Below, in pieces: positions 1-8,374 of a stretch of 64,000 nucleotides of DNA. The stretch is from Bacillota bacterium (GTDB lineage Bacteria > Bacillota > Clostridia > Lachnospirales > Lachnospiraceae), in assembly GCA_023439125.1 (NCBI GenBank), contig JAEXOU010000011.1, forward strand, positions 1 through 64,000. The letters are read 5' to 3'. The position numbers and the translations under genes were made by a program. Position 1 is the stretch's first letter. The number at the start of each line of letters is the position of its first letter. The notes beneath the pieces are model-generated. The model worked only from the letters and a program-made list of their open reading frames with translations. It searched no databases and was not told the DNA's origin.

Positions 1-138
1 TGAAGGGCGATGGTATATTTTCTTCGGCGCGCTACGCTCACAAGCCCCACAAAGTGCGTGTGGGGACTTGTAAGGCACTCCGAAAAATACCATCGTCCTT
101 CATTCTTTTATACAATATTCAGCTAGTGTGACAGCCCC
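1..138. repeat. MITE-like hairpin element, copy 1 (truncated by window edge)
   Basis: These 138 bases match 16472-16609 with only two substitutions seen by eye. The copy contains nested inverted repeats (GAAGGGCGATGG against CCATCGTCCTTC; CAAGCCCCAC against GTGGGGACTTG) and ends in TAGTGTGACAGCCCC. That end is the right terminal inverted repeat of the complete copy. The left terminus lies beyond the window. It sits about 20 bases downstream of the accA stop codon, so it may also end transcription of the fatty-acid operon. No transposase is present, so it would be non-autonomous. Confidence 0.8.
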
Positions 139-158
139 ATTCTTTGCGATAGTCCCTT

Positions 159-1067
159 TTAGAATTTACGGAATCGGTCATAACGTTCAGTTACAACTTC
201 TTCTCCTTTACCACGATATCTTTTTAAGAACTCTAAGATACCTTTCTTTAATTTCTCTGCTACTTCTTCCATGTTGCCAGCTGTAAGTATTAATTCATCT
301 TTCATTTCTTCTGAATCATCAGTTACTTTCTCTGAATCCTCTTCTATGAATGTTTTTTTAATCTCTGCTGCTAAAAACTCGTCATCTGTAAAATTGACTT
401 CAATTTCCACCTCTTGTTCTGGTATCACTTGTTCAATGACTTCAAGTTCTAACAAATCCTTCGCTGTAATCTTCATAATATCAGCAGCTTCATCCGCGCG
501 TTTGCTATCCTTCCAAAGAATAGATGCAAACCCCTCTGGAGATAGTATGGAATACGTAGAATTCTCTAACATCCATACTTCATTCGCAACTCCAAGTGCC
601 AATGCGCCACCACTTCCTCCTTCTCCAATTACAATTGAGAGAATAGGAACCTTTAAAGAAGACATTTCATAAAGATTACGGGCGATTGCTTCTCCTTGTC
701 CACGCATCTCTGCTTCAATACCACAGAAGGCTCCTGGTGTATCGATAAAACATATGATAGGACGTTTAAATTTTTCTGCTTGCTTCATCAAACGTAATGC
801 TTTCCGATATCCTTCCGGATAAGGCATTCCAAAATTTCGTTTGACATTCTGTTTAATATTACGCCCCTTTTGTTGCCCTATTACAGTTACAGGAATACCA
901 TCAATAGTTGCAATGCCTCCAACGATTGCTCCATCATCGCGACATAAACGGTCGCCATGTAATTCTAGAAAGCGGTCAAAGATATGACCGATATAGTCAA
1001 TGCTTGTAGGACGTTCGTTGTTACGTGCGATTTTGACACGTTCCCAAGCAGTTTTTGTATACTTCAT
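159..1067 (-). CDS. accA: acetyl-CoA carboxylase carboxyltransferase subunit alpha
   Basis: Alpha half of the carboxyltransferase that moves CO2 from biotinylated AccB to acetyl-CoA, giving malonyl-CoA for fatty-acid synthesis. At 302 residues it is the usual length. The crotonase-like core carries the family segments FIDTPGAFCG and IGEGGSGGALALG. The C-terminal third is acidic and ends in a basic stretch. The start was set at MKYTK because GGAGGTGGCGAC lies just before that ATG; an upstream in-frame ATG at 1094 has no such site. It is the last gene of the operon, 13 bases after accD. Identification is secure. Confidence 0.96.
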   Translation of the reverse strand: MKYTKTAWERVKIARNNERPTSIDYIGHIFDRFLELHGDRLCRDDGAIVGGIATIDGIPVTVIGQQKGRNIKQNVKRNFGMPYPEGYRKALRLMKQAEKFKRPIICFIDTPGAFCGIEAEMRGQGEAIARNLYEMSSLKVPILSIVIGEGGSGGALALGVANEVWMLENSTYSILSPEGFASILWKDSKRADEAADIMKITAKDLLELEVIEQVIPEQEVEIEVNFTDDEFLAAEIKKTFIEEDSEKVTDDSEEMKDELILTAGNMEEVAEKLKKGILEFLKRYRGKGEEVVTERYDRFRKF

Positions 1068-1080
1068 GTCGCCACCTCCA

Positions 1081-2049
1081 CTAAAACTCGTCACTATCCT
1101 CAGTATTTTCTACATTCAGTTCATTTTCAATGCTCAGTTCATCTATTGCATTTAGTTCATAATCCTCATATATACAATCGGTTCTGTTCGCTTTACTTGT
1201 TATAATTAGAAAAGATAAAATCGATCTTAACCTGCTTCGTTTCACAATCTTATCAACAAAACCATGCTCAACTAAAAATTCAGCTCGCTGAAAGCCCTCT
1301 GGTAATTTTTGTCCAATCGTTTGTTCTATTACTCTTGGTCCAGCAAATCCAATCAATGCACCAGGTTCTGCTAAAATTACATCACCGAGCATTGCAAAGC
1401 TTGCTACAACACCACCAGTGGTTGGATCTGTCAACACTGAGATATAAATCAGCCCAGCATCCGAGTGCCGCTTTAATGCCGCACTTGTCTTAGCCATCTG
1501 CATCAGAGAGACAATACCCTCTTGCATACGTGCACCACCAGAGCAACAAAAAATAATAAGTGGCAAACTCTGTTTCGTCGCATGCTCGATCAAACGAGTT
1601 ATTTTTTCTCCAACAACTTCTCCCATGCTACCCATCAAGAAAGTAGAAGCCATAACTCCGATTGCAACAGCTTCTCCATTGATTTTTCCCACACCAGTGA
1701 TTACAGCCTCATCTAAATCTGTCAGTGCCTTCATATGTTCCAGTTTTGCTTCATAACCTGGAAACTGTAACGGGTCACTAATTGGTAAATCCATATTCAT
1801 CTCAACAAAGCTATTTTTATCAAGCACCATACTCAAACGATTTCTTGGTGCAATTCGAAAATAATTATTACAACTAGGACATATATAGTAATTTGCAATA
1901 ATATCCTCTGCATAAATTATTTCACCGCATTTATCACACTTTTGAAATAAACCATCAGGAACCTGTGGTTCGTTCATGATTTCTTTCACTTTTTCATTAC
2001 GCTTGATATCCTTGATTGCATTATTACCTGTTTTTTTAAACATGCTCAT
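1081..2049 (-). CDS. accD: acetyl-CoA carboxylase carboxyltransferase subunit beta
   Basis: Beta half of carboxyltransferase, forming the A2B2 complex with AccA. A four-cysteine zinc ribbon (CDKCGE and CPSCN, residues about 38-60) precedes the crotonase-fold core with SGGARMQEG and GGVVASFAMLGD. At 322 residues it is about 30 longer than typical, the excess being an acidic C-terminal tail ending EDSDEF. The start at 2049 has AGGAAGG 9 bases upstream; an ATG two codons later is the alternative. It lies between accC and accA on the same strand. Confidence 0.95.
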   Translation of the reverse strand: MSMFKKTGNNAIKDIKRNEKVKEIMNEPQVPDGLFQKCDKCGEIIYAEDIIANYYICPSCNNYFRIAPRNRLSMVLDKNSFVEMNMDLPISDPLQFPGYEAKLEHMKALTDLDEAVITGVGKINGEAVAIGVMASTFLMGSMGEVVGEKITRLIEHATKQSLPLIIFCCSGGARMQEGIVSLMQMAKTSAALKRHSDAGLIYISVLTDPTTGGVVASFAMLGDVILAEPGALIGFAGPRVIEQTIGQKLPEGFQRAEFLVEHGFVDKIVKRSRLRSILSFLIITSKANRTDCIYEDYELNAIDELSIENELNVENTEDSDEF

Positions 2050-2082
2050 CGTATCAAACCTTCCTGTCTTTTATTCCGACAT

Positions 2083-3432
2083 TTAATTTCTATTATCTAA
2101 TACCTTTTGTACAAAATCTGTCGTAATTCTTCCACCCAGAAATTCTTCTTCCTTGATCAAATTAAAAAGAAAATCTGTATTCGTATCAATACCGTCGATA
2201 ATAATTTCTCCAAGAGTACTTAACATCTTATGAATTGCTTCATCTCTTGTATTTGCATGCACAATTACTTTAGCTACTAAGGAGTCATAACAAGAAGGAA
2301 GTGTGTATCCCTGATATAACATAGTATCAATTCGTACACCAAAACCTCCTGGAAAATGTAATACATTAATTTTACCTGGAGATGGCATAAATTTGCGCCT
2401 TGGATTTTCAGCATTGATACGACACTCAATCGCATGACCATTTATTATGATATCACTTTGTGATATGTTTAAGGGCTCTCCTGCTGCGATTTTAATCTGT
2501 TCCTTAATCAAATCAATCCCTGTAACCATTTCAGTTATACCGTGTTCCACTTGAATACGTGTATTCATTTCAATGAAATAATAGTTTTGGTTCTCATCAA
2601 GTATAAATTCAATTGTACCAGCATTTTTATAATTTACCGCTTTTGCAGCGCGAACTGCAACCTGCCCCATCTTAATTCTTAATTCGTCTGAAATTACACT
2701 ACAAGGTGCCTCTTCAATCATTTTTTGATGTCGTCGTTGAACAGAACAGTCTCGTTCTCCAAGATGTATTACGTTGCCATAATGATCAGCTAGTATTTGG
2801 AATTCTATGTGTCTCGCGCCTTCAATGTATTTCTCAATGTACATAGAATCATCTGCAAATCCATGTTGTGCTTCTTGCTGTGCAGTTTGAAATAAATGAA
2901 TCACCTCTTGTGAAGAACGCGCTATCCTCATTCCCTTGCCTCCACCACCGGCACTTGCTTTAATCATGACTGGATAACCAAGCTCATCAGCAATCGCCTT
3001 CGCTTGTATTGCATCATAAACTGGTTCTTTTGTTCCCGGTACCACAGGCACATTTGCCGTAATCATTGTATTACGTGCTTCTGATTTATTCCCCATACGT
3101 TCAATTGTTTCACTATCAGGACCTATAAATGCAATGTTGCACTTAGCACACAGTTCTGCAAATTTACTACTTTCAGAAAGAAATCCAAAGCCAGGATGAA
3201 TCGCTTCTGCCCCTGAAGCTAGAGTTGCACTTAATATACGTTCCATTTTTAGATAGCTATCTTTTGACGTCGCTGGTCCGATGCACACTGCCTCATCTGC
3301 TAACTGGGCATGTAAGCAATCCTTATCTGCTGTGGAATAAACTGCAACTGTCTCAATTCCCATTTCACGACAAGCTCGTATAATTCTTACTGCAATTTCA
3401 CCACGATTTGCTACTAATATTTTCTTAAACAT
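2083..3432 (-). CDS. accC: biotin carboxylase, acetyl-CoA carboxylase subunit
   Basis: ATP-dependent carboxylation of the biotin on AccB, the first half-reaction of acetyl-CoA carboxylase. The 449-residue protein starts KILVANRGEIAVRIIRACRE. It has the glycine-rich ATP-grasp loop KASAGGGGKGMR (about 160-170), the ERDCSVQRRHQK segment and the catalytic EMNTRIQVEHGITE. The last feature and the full length mark a stand-alone AccC rather than a pyruvate carboxylase piece. A strong site (TTAGGAGAGTG) precedes the ATG. It sits 10 bases after fabZ in the fab/acc operon. Confidence 0.97.
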   Translation of the reverse strand: MFKKILVANRGEIAVRIIRACREMGIETVAVYSTADKDCLHAQLADEAVCIGPATSKDSYLKMERILSATLASGAEAIHPGFGFLSESSKFAELCAKCNIAFIGPDSETIERMGNKSEARNTMITANVPVVPGTKEPVYDAIQAKAIADELGYPVMIKASAGGGGKGMRIARSSQEVIHLFQTAQQEAQHGFADDSMYIEKYIEGARHIEFQILADHYGNVIHLGERDCSVQRRHQKMIEEAPCSVISDELRIKMGQVAVRAAKAVNYKNAGTIEFILDENQNYYFIEMNTRIQVEHGITEMVTGIDLIKEQIKIAAGEPLNISQSDIIINGHAIECRINAENPRRKFMPSPGKINVLHFPGGFGVRIDTMLYQGYTLPSCYDSLVAKVIVHANTRDEAIHKMLSTLGEIIIDGIDTNTDFLFNLIKEEEFLGGRITTDFVQKVLDNRN

Positions 3433-3442
3433 TTACACTCTC

Positions 3443-3868
3443 CTAAGAAACAACGAATGTTATTTCACCTTCTGCATAAATCTTATTCTCATCATAGGCT
3501 TTTGCAACTGCCACTCCAACCATTCCCTTACTTTTAATCACTTCTACTTCAAGAGTTAAAACATCTCCCGGAAGTACTTTATTACGGAATCTAGCCTTAT
3601 TAATTCCGCCAAAATAAGCATTTCTACCTTTATTTTCTTCCTTAGATAATATAATAACCGATCCAACCTGGGCTAATGCCTCCATTACTAGTACTCCGGG
3701 CATTACAGGCTCATTCGGAAAATGACCATTGAAATAAGATTCATTATAGCTTACACATTTTCTACCAATCGCTCGTACTCCAGGTACTAATTCTAAAATT
3801 CGATCTACCAACAAAAATGGACTGCGATGTGGTATGATTTCCATTATTTCTTTACTGGTTAATATCAT
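3443..3868 (-). CDS. fabZ: 3-hydroxyacyl-ACP dehydratase FabZ
   Basis: Dehydrates beta-hydroxyacyl-ACP to trans-2-enoyl-ACP in the elongation cycle. At 141 residues it has a complete single hot-dog fold. The family signature HFPNEPVMPGVLVMEAL supplies the catalytic His49 and Glu63. The N-terminus IIPHRSPFLLVDR is typical. AAGGAG lies upstream of the chosen ATG. FabZ rather than FabA is favoured by length and by the Glu in the active-site helix. It lies between accB and accC, a common Firmicute order. Confidence 0.96.
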   Translation of the reverse strand: MILTSKEIMEIIPHRSPFLLVDRILELVPGVRAIGRKCVSYNESYFNGHFPNEPVMPGVLVMEALAQVGSVIILSKEENKGRNAYFGGINKARFRNKVLPGDVLTLEVEVIKSKGMVGVAVAKAYDENKIYAEGEITFVVS

Positions 3869-3887
3869 AATCGTTTTTTCTCCTTAA

Positions 3888-4319
3888 TTAAGGTCGAATA
3901 CGTACAAGTACTTGCTCGTAGCCAATCATTTCTCGATTTTCTACTAATATTTCTTCAACAACTCCACTGTATGGTGATTCAATCTCATTCATTAATTTCA
4001 TAGCTTCTACAATACCAATTACCTGTCCCTTCTTAATTTCATCTCCTACGTGAATAAAAGGCTCGCCATCCTCACTGGCAGAACTATAAAAAGTTCCAAC
4101 CATTGGAGAAGTAATATACTTATAAGTCGAGTCTTCTTGCATTTCATTCGTATCTGTTTGTAGAACTGTTTGTACTTTCACCATCTCAGTGTTTAAAGTG
4201 GTAACTGTATCTCGGCTGATTTGAAATGCTAATCTCGTTTCTCCCTCTTGATATTCAAAAGTAGTTAGCTTAGAATCTGACACCTTCTGAATCAAAGTAA
4301 CAATATCTTTGACATCCAT
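3888..4319 (-). CDS. accB: biotin carboxyl carrier protein of acetyl-CoA carboxylase
   Basis: Carries biotin between the AccC and AccD/AccA active sites. At 143 residues it has a variable N-terminal segment (1-65), then a biotinyl/lipoyl domain from about 70 to the end. The biotin attachment motif EAMKLMNEI has the modified lysine at about residue 108, and SPMVGTFY opens the domain. AGGAGG precedes the ATG. It overlaps nothing: fabF ends 12 bases upstream and fabZ starts 19 bases downstream. The protein must be modified by a biotin ligase encoded elsewhere. Confidence 0.96.
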   Translation of the reverse strand: MDVKDIVTLIQKVSDSKLTTFEYQEGETRLAFQISRDTVTTLNTEMVKVQTVLQTDTNEMQEDSTYKYITSPMVGTFYSSASEDGEPFIHVGDEIKKGQVIGIVEAMKLMNEIESPYSGVVEEILVENREMIGYEQVLVRIRP

Positions 4320-4330
4320 TATACGTCCTC

Positions 4331-5566
4331 CTAATGCACAAACTTCTTAACTAATAGGGTTGCATTATGACCACCAAAGCCAAGCGAATTACTTAATGCA
4401 ACATTTACTTTCTTGTCTGTTCTAGCAACTTTAGTATAATCCAAATCACATTCCTCGTCTGGTGTCTCATACCCAGCTGTTGCATGAATAAAATCTTCCA
4501 TAACTGATTTTACACAAACAATAAATTCCACACCACCAGCTGCTCCAAGTAAATGACCAATCATAGATTTCGTAGAATTAATACTTACCTCATAAGCATG
4601 TTCTCCAAGAGCTTCTTTAATGGCAAGCGTTTCAAATAAATCATTATGATGTGTACTTGTTCCATGTGCATTGATATAATCAACATCCTTTGGTTCTAAG
4701 CCTGCTTCCTTAATTGCAAGTAGCATAGCACGTTTTGGACCATCCCCATCTTCTGCCGGAGAAGTGATATGATAGGCATCACATGTAGATCCATATCCAG
4801 CGATTTCAGCTAAGATATTCGCTCCACGTGCTACTGCGTGATCATAGGACTCAAGTATTACAATACCTGCACCCTCTCCCATAACAAAACCACTTCGATT
4901 TTTATCAAATGGAATCGATGCCTTTAATGGATCTTCTTGCGTTGACAATGCTGTTAAGGCACTAAAGCCAGCCATGCCAAGTCTTGTAATACAAGATTCT
5001 GTACCACCACAAACCATAACATCTGCATCGTTGCATTGAATACAACGATATGCCTCTCCAATCGAGTTTGTGCCTGTTGCGCAGGCAGTTACAACGTCAA
5101 TACATTTACCATGCAAACCATACGTAATTGCAACATTTCCCGCTGCCATATTACTAATCATCAAAGGAACAAATAAAGGATTCGTTCTTTTCGGTCCTTT
5201 ATCTAAAATCTTCTCAAATTCTTTTTCAATAATTTGCAAGCTTCCGATTCCAGAACCAACCGATACACCAATTCTTGTCGTATCCTCTTGTGAAAGATCA
5301 AGACCACTATCCTTAATTGCTTCACCAGCCGCAGCTACTGCAAACTGGCTAAATTGTTCCATACGTCTTGCTGTTTTAACGTCCATATAATCAGCTGCAT
5401 TAAAATCTTTCACTTCTGCTGCTAACTTTACTTTATACTCAGTGGTATCAAAGTAAGTGATTGGTCCTATCCCTACCTTGCCTTTCTTTACGTTTTCCCA
5501 AAACTCGTCTACACTATTACCAATTGGAGTAATTGCACCCATTCCAGTTATTACAACTCTTTTCAT
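4331..5566 (-). CDS. fabF: 3-oxoacyl-ACP synthase II (KAS II)
   Basis: Condenses malonyl-ACP with acyl-ACP in the elongation cycle. The 411-residue thiolase-fold protein shows the Cys-His-His triad: Cys in VVTACATGTNSIG (about 163), His in INAHGTSTHHND and His in KSMIGHLLGAAG. The start was moved to MKRVVITGMG because AAGGAGGAATAGG precedes it; the seven upstream in-frame residues are not needed. FabF rather than FabB is inferred from length and operon context. Whether this enzyme also does initiation is unknown, because no fabH is in the window. Confidence 0.96.
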   Translation of the reverse strand: MKRVVITGMGAITPIGNSVDEFWENVKKGKVGIGPITYFDTTEYKVKLAAEVKDFNAADYMDVKTARRMEQFSQFAVAAAGEAIKDSGLDLSQEDTTRIGVSVGSGIGSLQIIEKEFEKILDKGPKRTNPLFVPLMISNMAAGNVAITYGLHGKCIDVVTACATGTNSIGEAYRCIQCNDADVMVCGGTESCITRLGMAGFSALTALSTQEDPLKASIPFDKNRSGFVMGEGAGIVILESYDHAVARGANILAEIAGYGSTCDAYHITSPAEDGDGPKRAMLLAIKEAGLEPKDVDYINAHGTSTHHNDLFETLAIKEALGEHAYEVSINSTKSMIGHLLGAAGGVEFIVCVKSVMEDFIHATAGYETPDEECDLDYTKVARTDKKVNVALSNSLGFGGHNATLLVKKFVH

Positions 5567-5589
5567 CCTATTCCTCCTTACAAACAAAT

Positions 5590-6330
5590 TTACATTCCCA
5601 TTCCGCCATCAACTTGTAATACCTGCCCTGTAATATATGCTGCTTTCTCAGAGGCTAAAAATGCAACTGCTTCTGCAATATCTCTTGTTACTCCCAATTT
5701 TTTAAGTGGTACTTGGGAAATAACCATATCTTTTACTTTATCTGATAAAACCTCTGTCATCTCTGTTTGAATAAATCCAGGTGCAATCGCGTTGACTGTA
5801 ATTTGGCGAGAACCTAATTCTTTTGCAAGTGACTTTGTCATTCCTATAATACCAGCTTTCGCTGCACAGTAATTTGCCTGGCCTGCGTTTCCAATCAATC
5901 CAACCACGGATGATATATTAATGATACGACCACTTTTTTGTTTTAGCATAACTTTACTCGCTTGTTTACAGCAATGAAAAACCCCAACAAGATTTGTATT
6001 AATAACTGATGTAAATTCGTCCTCTGACATCTTCATGATTAAATTATCTCTTGTGATACCAGCATTGTTCACTAAAACATCGATTCTACCATATTGATTC
6101 ATTACATCCAAAAACATAGCTTCCACTTCTTCGGCATTTGCTACATTTGCTTTATATGCAGTTGCTGTTCCACCATTTGTTATAATTTCATTAACAACAT
6201 CTTCTGCTTTTTCTTTTGAACCACAATAGTTCACGATTACCTTAGCACCATACTCTGCTAAAGTTTTTGCTGTTTCACTTCCGATACCACGACTTGCTCC
6301 TGTAACTATAACAACTTTATCCTTTAACAT
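5590..6330 (-). CDS. fabG: 3-oxoacyl-ACP reductase
   Basis: NADPH-dependent reduction of 3-oxoacyl-ACP. Classical short-chain dehydrogenase of 246 residues: TGASRGIG cofactor loop near the N-terminus, NNAG motif, catalytic Ser in INISSVVG, Tyr/Lys in YCAAKAG, and the C-terminal YITGQVLQVDGGMGM. The start was placed at MLKDKV, with AAGGGAGTATAGA upstream. It begins 1 base from the fabD stop codon, so translational coupling is likely. Confidence 0.96.
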   Translation of the reverse strand: MLKDKVVIVTGASRGIGSETAKTLAEYGAKVIVNYCGSKEKAEDVVNEIITNGGTATAYKANVANAEEVEAMFLDVMNQYGRIDVLVNNAGITRDNLIMKMSEDEFTSVINTNLVGVFHCCKQASKVMLKQKSGRIINISSVVGLIGNAGQANYCAAKAGIIGMTKSLAKELGSRQITVNAIAPGFIQTEMTEVLSDKVKDMVISQVPLKKLGVTRDIAEAVAFLASEKAAYITGQVLQVDGGMGM

Positions 6331-6331
6331 T

Positions 6332-7261
6332 CTATACTCCCTTCGATAACTCACTTAATTTTTGCAAATCTTCGACTTTATCTATATTTATCACAGCTTT
6401 TGTCTTATCTATCTTTTTAATAAAAGAAGATAATGTTTTTCCTGGACCTATCTCGATAAAAACTTCAACTCCATCCAAAATCATTGCTTCAACGCTCTGT
6501 TGCCATCTTACACAAGACGATACTTGATTCGATAATAAGTCGATGATATCATTTTCATATGTAACATATTGTGCTGTAACATTCGCCACATATGGTATTT
6601 GAGGTGTATGAATGGAAATATTTTGTAGCTCTTCTCTTAATTTTTCTCCTGCCTTCATCAGCATTTTTGAATGAAATGGTCCACTAACGTTTAAAGGAAT
6701 AATTTTCTTAGCTCCAACTTTACCTAAACTATCCGAAGCTCTCTCAACTGCATCAACCTCACCTGAGATTACAACTTGCCCCGGACAATTGTAATTAGCA
6801 ACTGAAACAATACCTTTTGTGTCATCACATATTTTTTCTACTACTTCATTCTCCATGCCAAGCACCGCTGCCATCGTTCCTAATCCTACTGGTACAGCAT
6901 CTTGCATGTATATGCCTCGTTTTCTTACTAGTTTAATTGCATCCTCTACCGATAAAACTTTACTTTGAATCAAAGCTGCATATTCTCCTAAACTAAGCCC
7001 AGCACAAACATCTGGAACAATTCCCATTGTGTTTATGTGTGCTAGCATAGCTGCAATTGTAGTAATCATCGCTGCCTGTGTATATTCTGTTATATTAAGT
7101 TTTTCATTCTCATCAAATATAATTGATTTAATATCAAGCCCCAAAATCTCATTTGCCTTATCAAAGACTGCTTGACTTTCCTCAAATTGTTCATAAAAAT
7201 CTCTTCCCATCCCAGCATATTGGGCTCCCTGTCCTGGAAAAACAAATGCAATTTTCTTCAT
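6332..7261 (-). CDS. fabD: malonyl-CoA:ACP transacylase
   Basis: Loads malonyl groups onto acyl carrier protein. The 309-residue protein begins MKKIAFVFPGQGAQ. The nucleophile serine lies in AGLSLGEYAAL (about residue 90), where many FabD proteins have GHSLGE. The partner histidine is in SGPFHSKML. The start was set at this ATG because GGAGGGTGAC precedes it; a further ATG at 7312 would run through the stem of an upstream hairpin. It is the first biosynthetic gene of the operon. Confidence 0.95.
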   Translation of the reverse strand: MKKIAFVFPGQGAQYAGMGRDFYEQFEESQAVFDKANEILGLDIKSIIFDENEKLNITEYTQAAMITTIAAMLAHINTMGIVPDVCAGLSLGEYAALIQSKVLSVEDAIKLVRKRGIYMQDAVPVGLGTMAAVLGMENEVVEKICDDTKGIVSVANYNCPGQVVISGEVDAVERASDSLGKVGAKKIIPLNVSGPFHSKMLMKAGEKLREELQNISIHTPQIPYVANVTAQYVTYENDIIDLLSNQVSSCVRWQQSVEAMILDGVEVFIEIGPGKTLSSFIKKIDKTKAVINIDKVEDLQKLSELSKGV

Positions 7262-7276
7262 GTCACCCTCCATAGA

Positions 7277-7303
7277 ATAAAAGTGTGCTTCGCACACTTT
7301 TAT
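7277..7303 (-). terminator. hairpin between membrane-protein gene and fabD
   Basis: Inverted repeat AAAAGTGTGC/GCACACTTTT with a three-base loop, followed on the minus strand by TATTC. It falls between the stop of the 138-residue membrane protein and the fabD ribosome-binding site. The U tract is short, so it could be a weak terminator, a processing site or an attenuator. A similar GTGTGC hairpin occurs near 24073. Confidence 0.45.
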
Positions 7304-7305
7304 AG

Positions 7306-7722
7306 TTAGCAAACTGTCTGTACTCTTTTTTCCACCAGTTTTGCAACACTTTTCTTCTTAATTAAAACAAAGATTACACTTGCTGCAACAACAATCATTG
7401 CTATAACACCAGAAACGATTGTAATAGCTGTGTGTACCTTCTTCTTGACGGAACTCATCTTCATATCAATACGATTTCTAATACTCTCATCCTCAATCGG
7501 ATTTGCAATTACATTATCAATTAGCTCACGTTGCTCATTGATTGTAGTTCTAAGTGAATCTGCGAAAGCAAACTCTGTTCCTCGTCTCATTACTCTTTTA
7601 CGCATCCAGCGATGTTTTCTCACCATTTGCTTTTGTTGAGATAAGTCATATTCCATGTACTGATTTTCAATAAGGGATATATCCATTCCACCCATTAGAT
7701 CAATTAGCATTTGTTCTGTCAT
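7306..7722 (-). CDS. small single-pass membrane protein, possible anti-sigma factor
   Basis: A 138-residue protein with a basic, soluble N-terminal part (residues 1-95, KHRWMRKRVMRR at about 36-47) and one hydrophobic segment (about 100-122) followed by a basic tail. It begins 17 bases after the ECF-like sigma gene with a good site (GAAGGGGAGGAG). This pairing and the one-TM layout suggest a membrane partner that restrains the sigma factor, but no anti-sigma zinc motif (HxxxCxxC) is present. The role is inference from position. Function unrecognised otherwise. Confidence 0.75.
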   Translation of the reverse strand: MTEQMLIDLMGGMDISLIENQYMEYDLSQQKQMVRKHRWMRKRVMRRGTEFAFADSLRTTINEQRELIDNVIANPIEDESIRNRIDMKMSSVKKKVHTAITIVSGVIAMIVVAASVIFVLIKKKSVAKLVEKRVQTVC

Positions 7723-7739
7723 ATAAATCTCCTCCCCTT

Positions 7740-8297
7740 CTATAGCACTTGATTAAACTCATTCTTGACTTTTGTTCTAAGTCGCGAAAGCCTCGAATCT
7801 ACTGCAGTTACTGACATTTTCATTGCATTTGCAATCACTTTGGTGGATTGCAGATAAAAATATCTTCGTATCATTAACTCTCTATCTTTTTCTGGTAGGT
7901 TTGTTATTACTTTATTTAATCGCTTAATATTTTCTTTTCTTACCATTTGATTTTCAATGTTCTGATTAAAATCAGCTAACTCAGACTCATAATTAGAGAC
8001 ATCCTCCATATGGGTTTTATCTTCATGTCTCTTCACATCTCGTAATCGGTTGATTGCTGTATTTCTAACAATCACTTTTAAATAAGTTGATATCGATGCT
8101 TTCGTATAATCATATTTCCCTGCGTTTCGCCAAAACTTAAGATAAGTATCATTAATACATTCTTCGATATCTCTCGTACGATTTCCAAGTATCCCAGTGG
8201 CGATATATACTAGCAGCTTTTCATACTTTTCTGCTATGATTGATAACCCAATTTCATTCTTTTTTTGGACCAAAGACACAATTTCTTCATCCGTCAA
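7740..8297 (-). CDS. RNA polymerase sigma factor, ECF/SigI-like group
   Basis: A 185-residue sigma-70 family protein. Region 2 covers about residues 10-95 (ECINDTYLKFWRN; core-binding and -10 recognition). Region 4 lies near 125-180 with a helix-turn-helix (STKVIANAMKMSVTAVDSRLSRLR). There are no regions 1 or 3, as in ECF factors. Translation seems to start at a TTG with AAGGGGG 8 bases upstream; that site is itself the loop of a small CAAAG/CTTTG hairpin. It heads a pair with the downstream membrane protein and directly precedes the fatty-acid genes. The target promoters are unknown. Confidence 0.9.
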   Translation of the reverse strand: MTDEEIVSLVQKKNEIGLSIIAEKYEKLLVYIATGILGNRTRDIEECINDTYLKFWRNAGKYDYTKASISTYLKVIVRNTAINRLRDVKRHEDKTHMEDVSNYESELADFNQNIENQMVRKENIKRLNKVITNLPEKDRELMIRRYFYLQSTKVIANAMKMSVTAVDSRLSRLRTKVKNEFNQVL

Positions 8298-8314
8298 TTA
8301 CAAAGCCCCCTTTG

Positions 8315-8326
8315 AGTGTGCACACT
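8315..8326. promoter_or_regulatory. 12-bp palindrome upstream of the sigma gene
   Basis: AGTGTGCACACT is a perfect palindrome about 18 bases before the sigma-factor start codon. It could be an operator or part of a mini hairpin in the leader. No protein is assigned. Confidence 0.3.
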
Positions 8327-8374
8327 AATTAATACCCCTTTTGAATCCGTATCTTGCACACATCATGATTTTTT

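Noticed and set aside
271..672. 133-codon plus-strand frame inside accA
   Set aside because: Serine-rich antisense shadow of accA; no ribosome-binding site.
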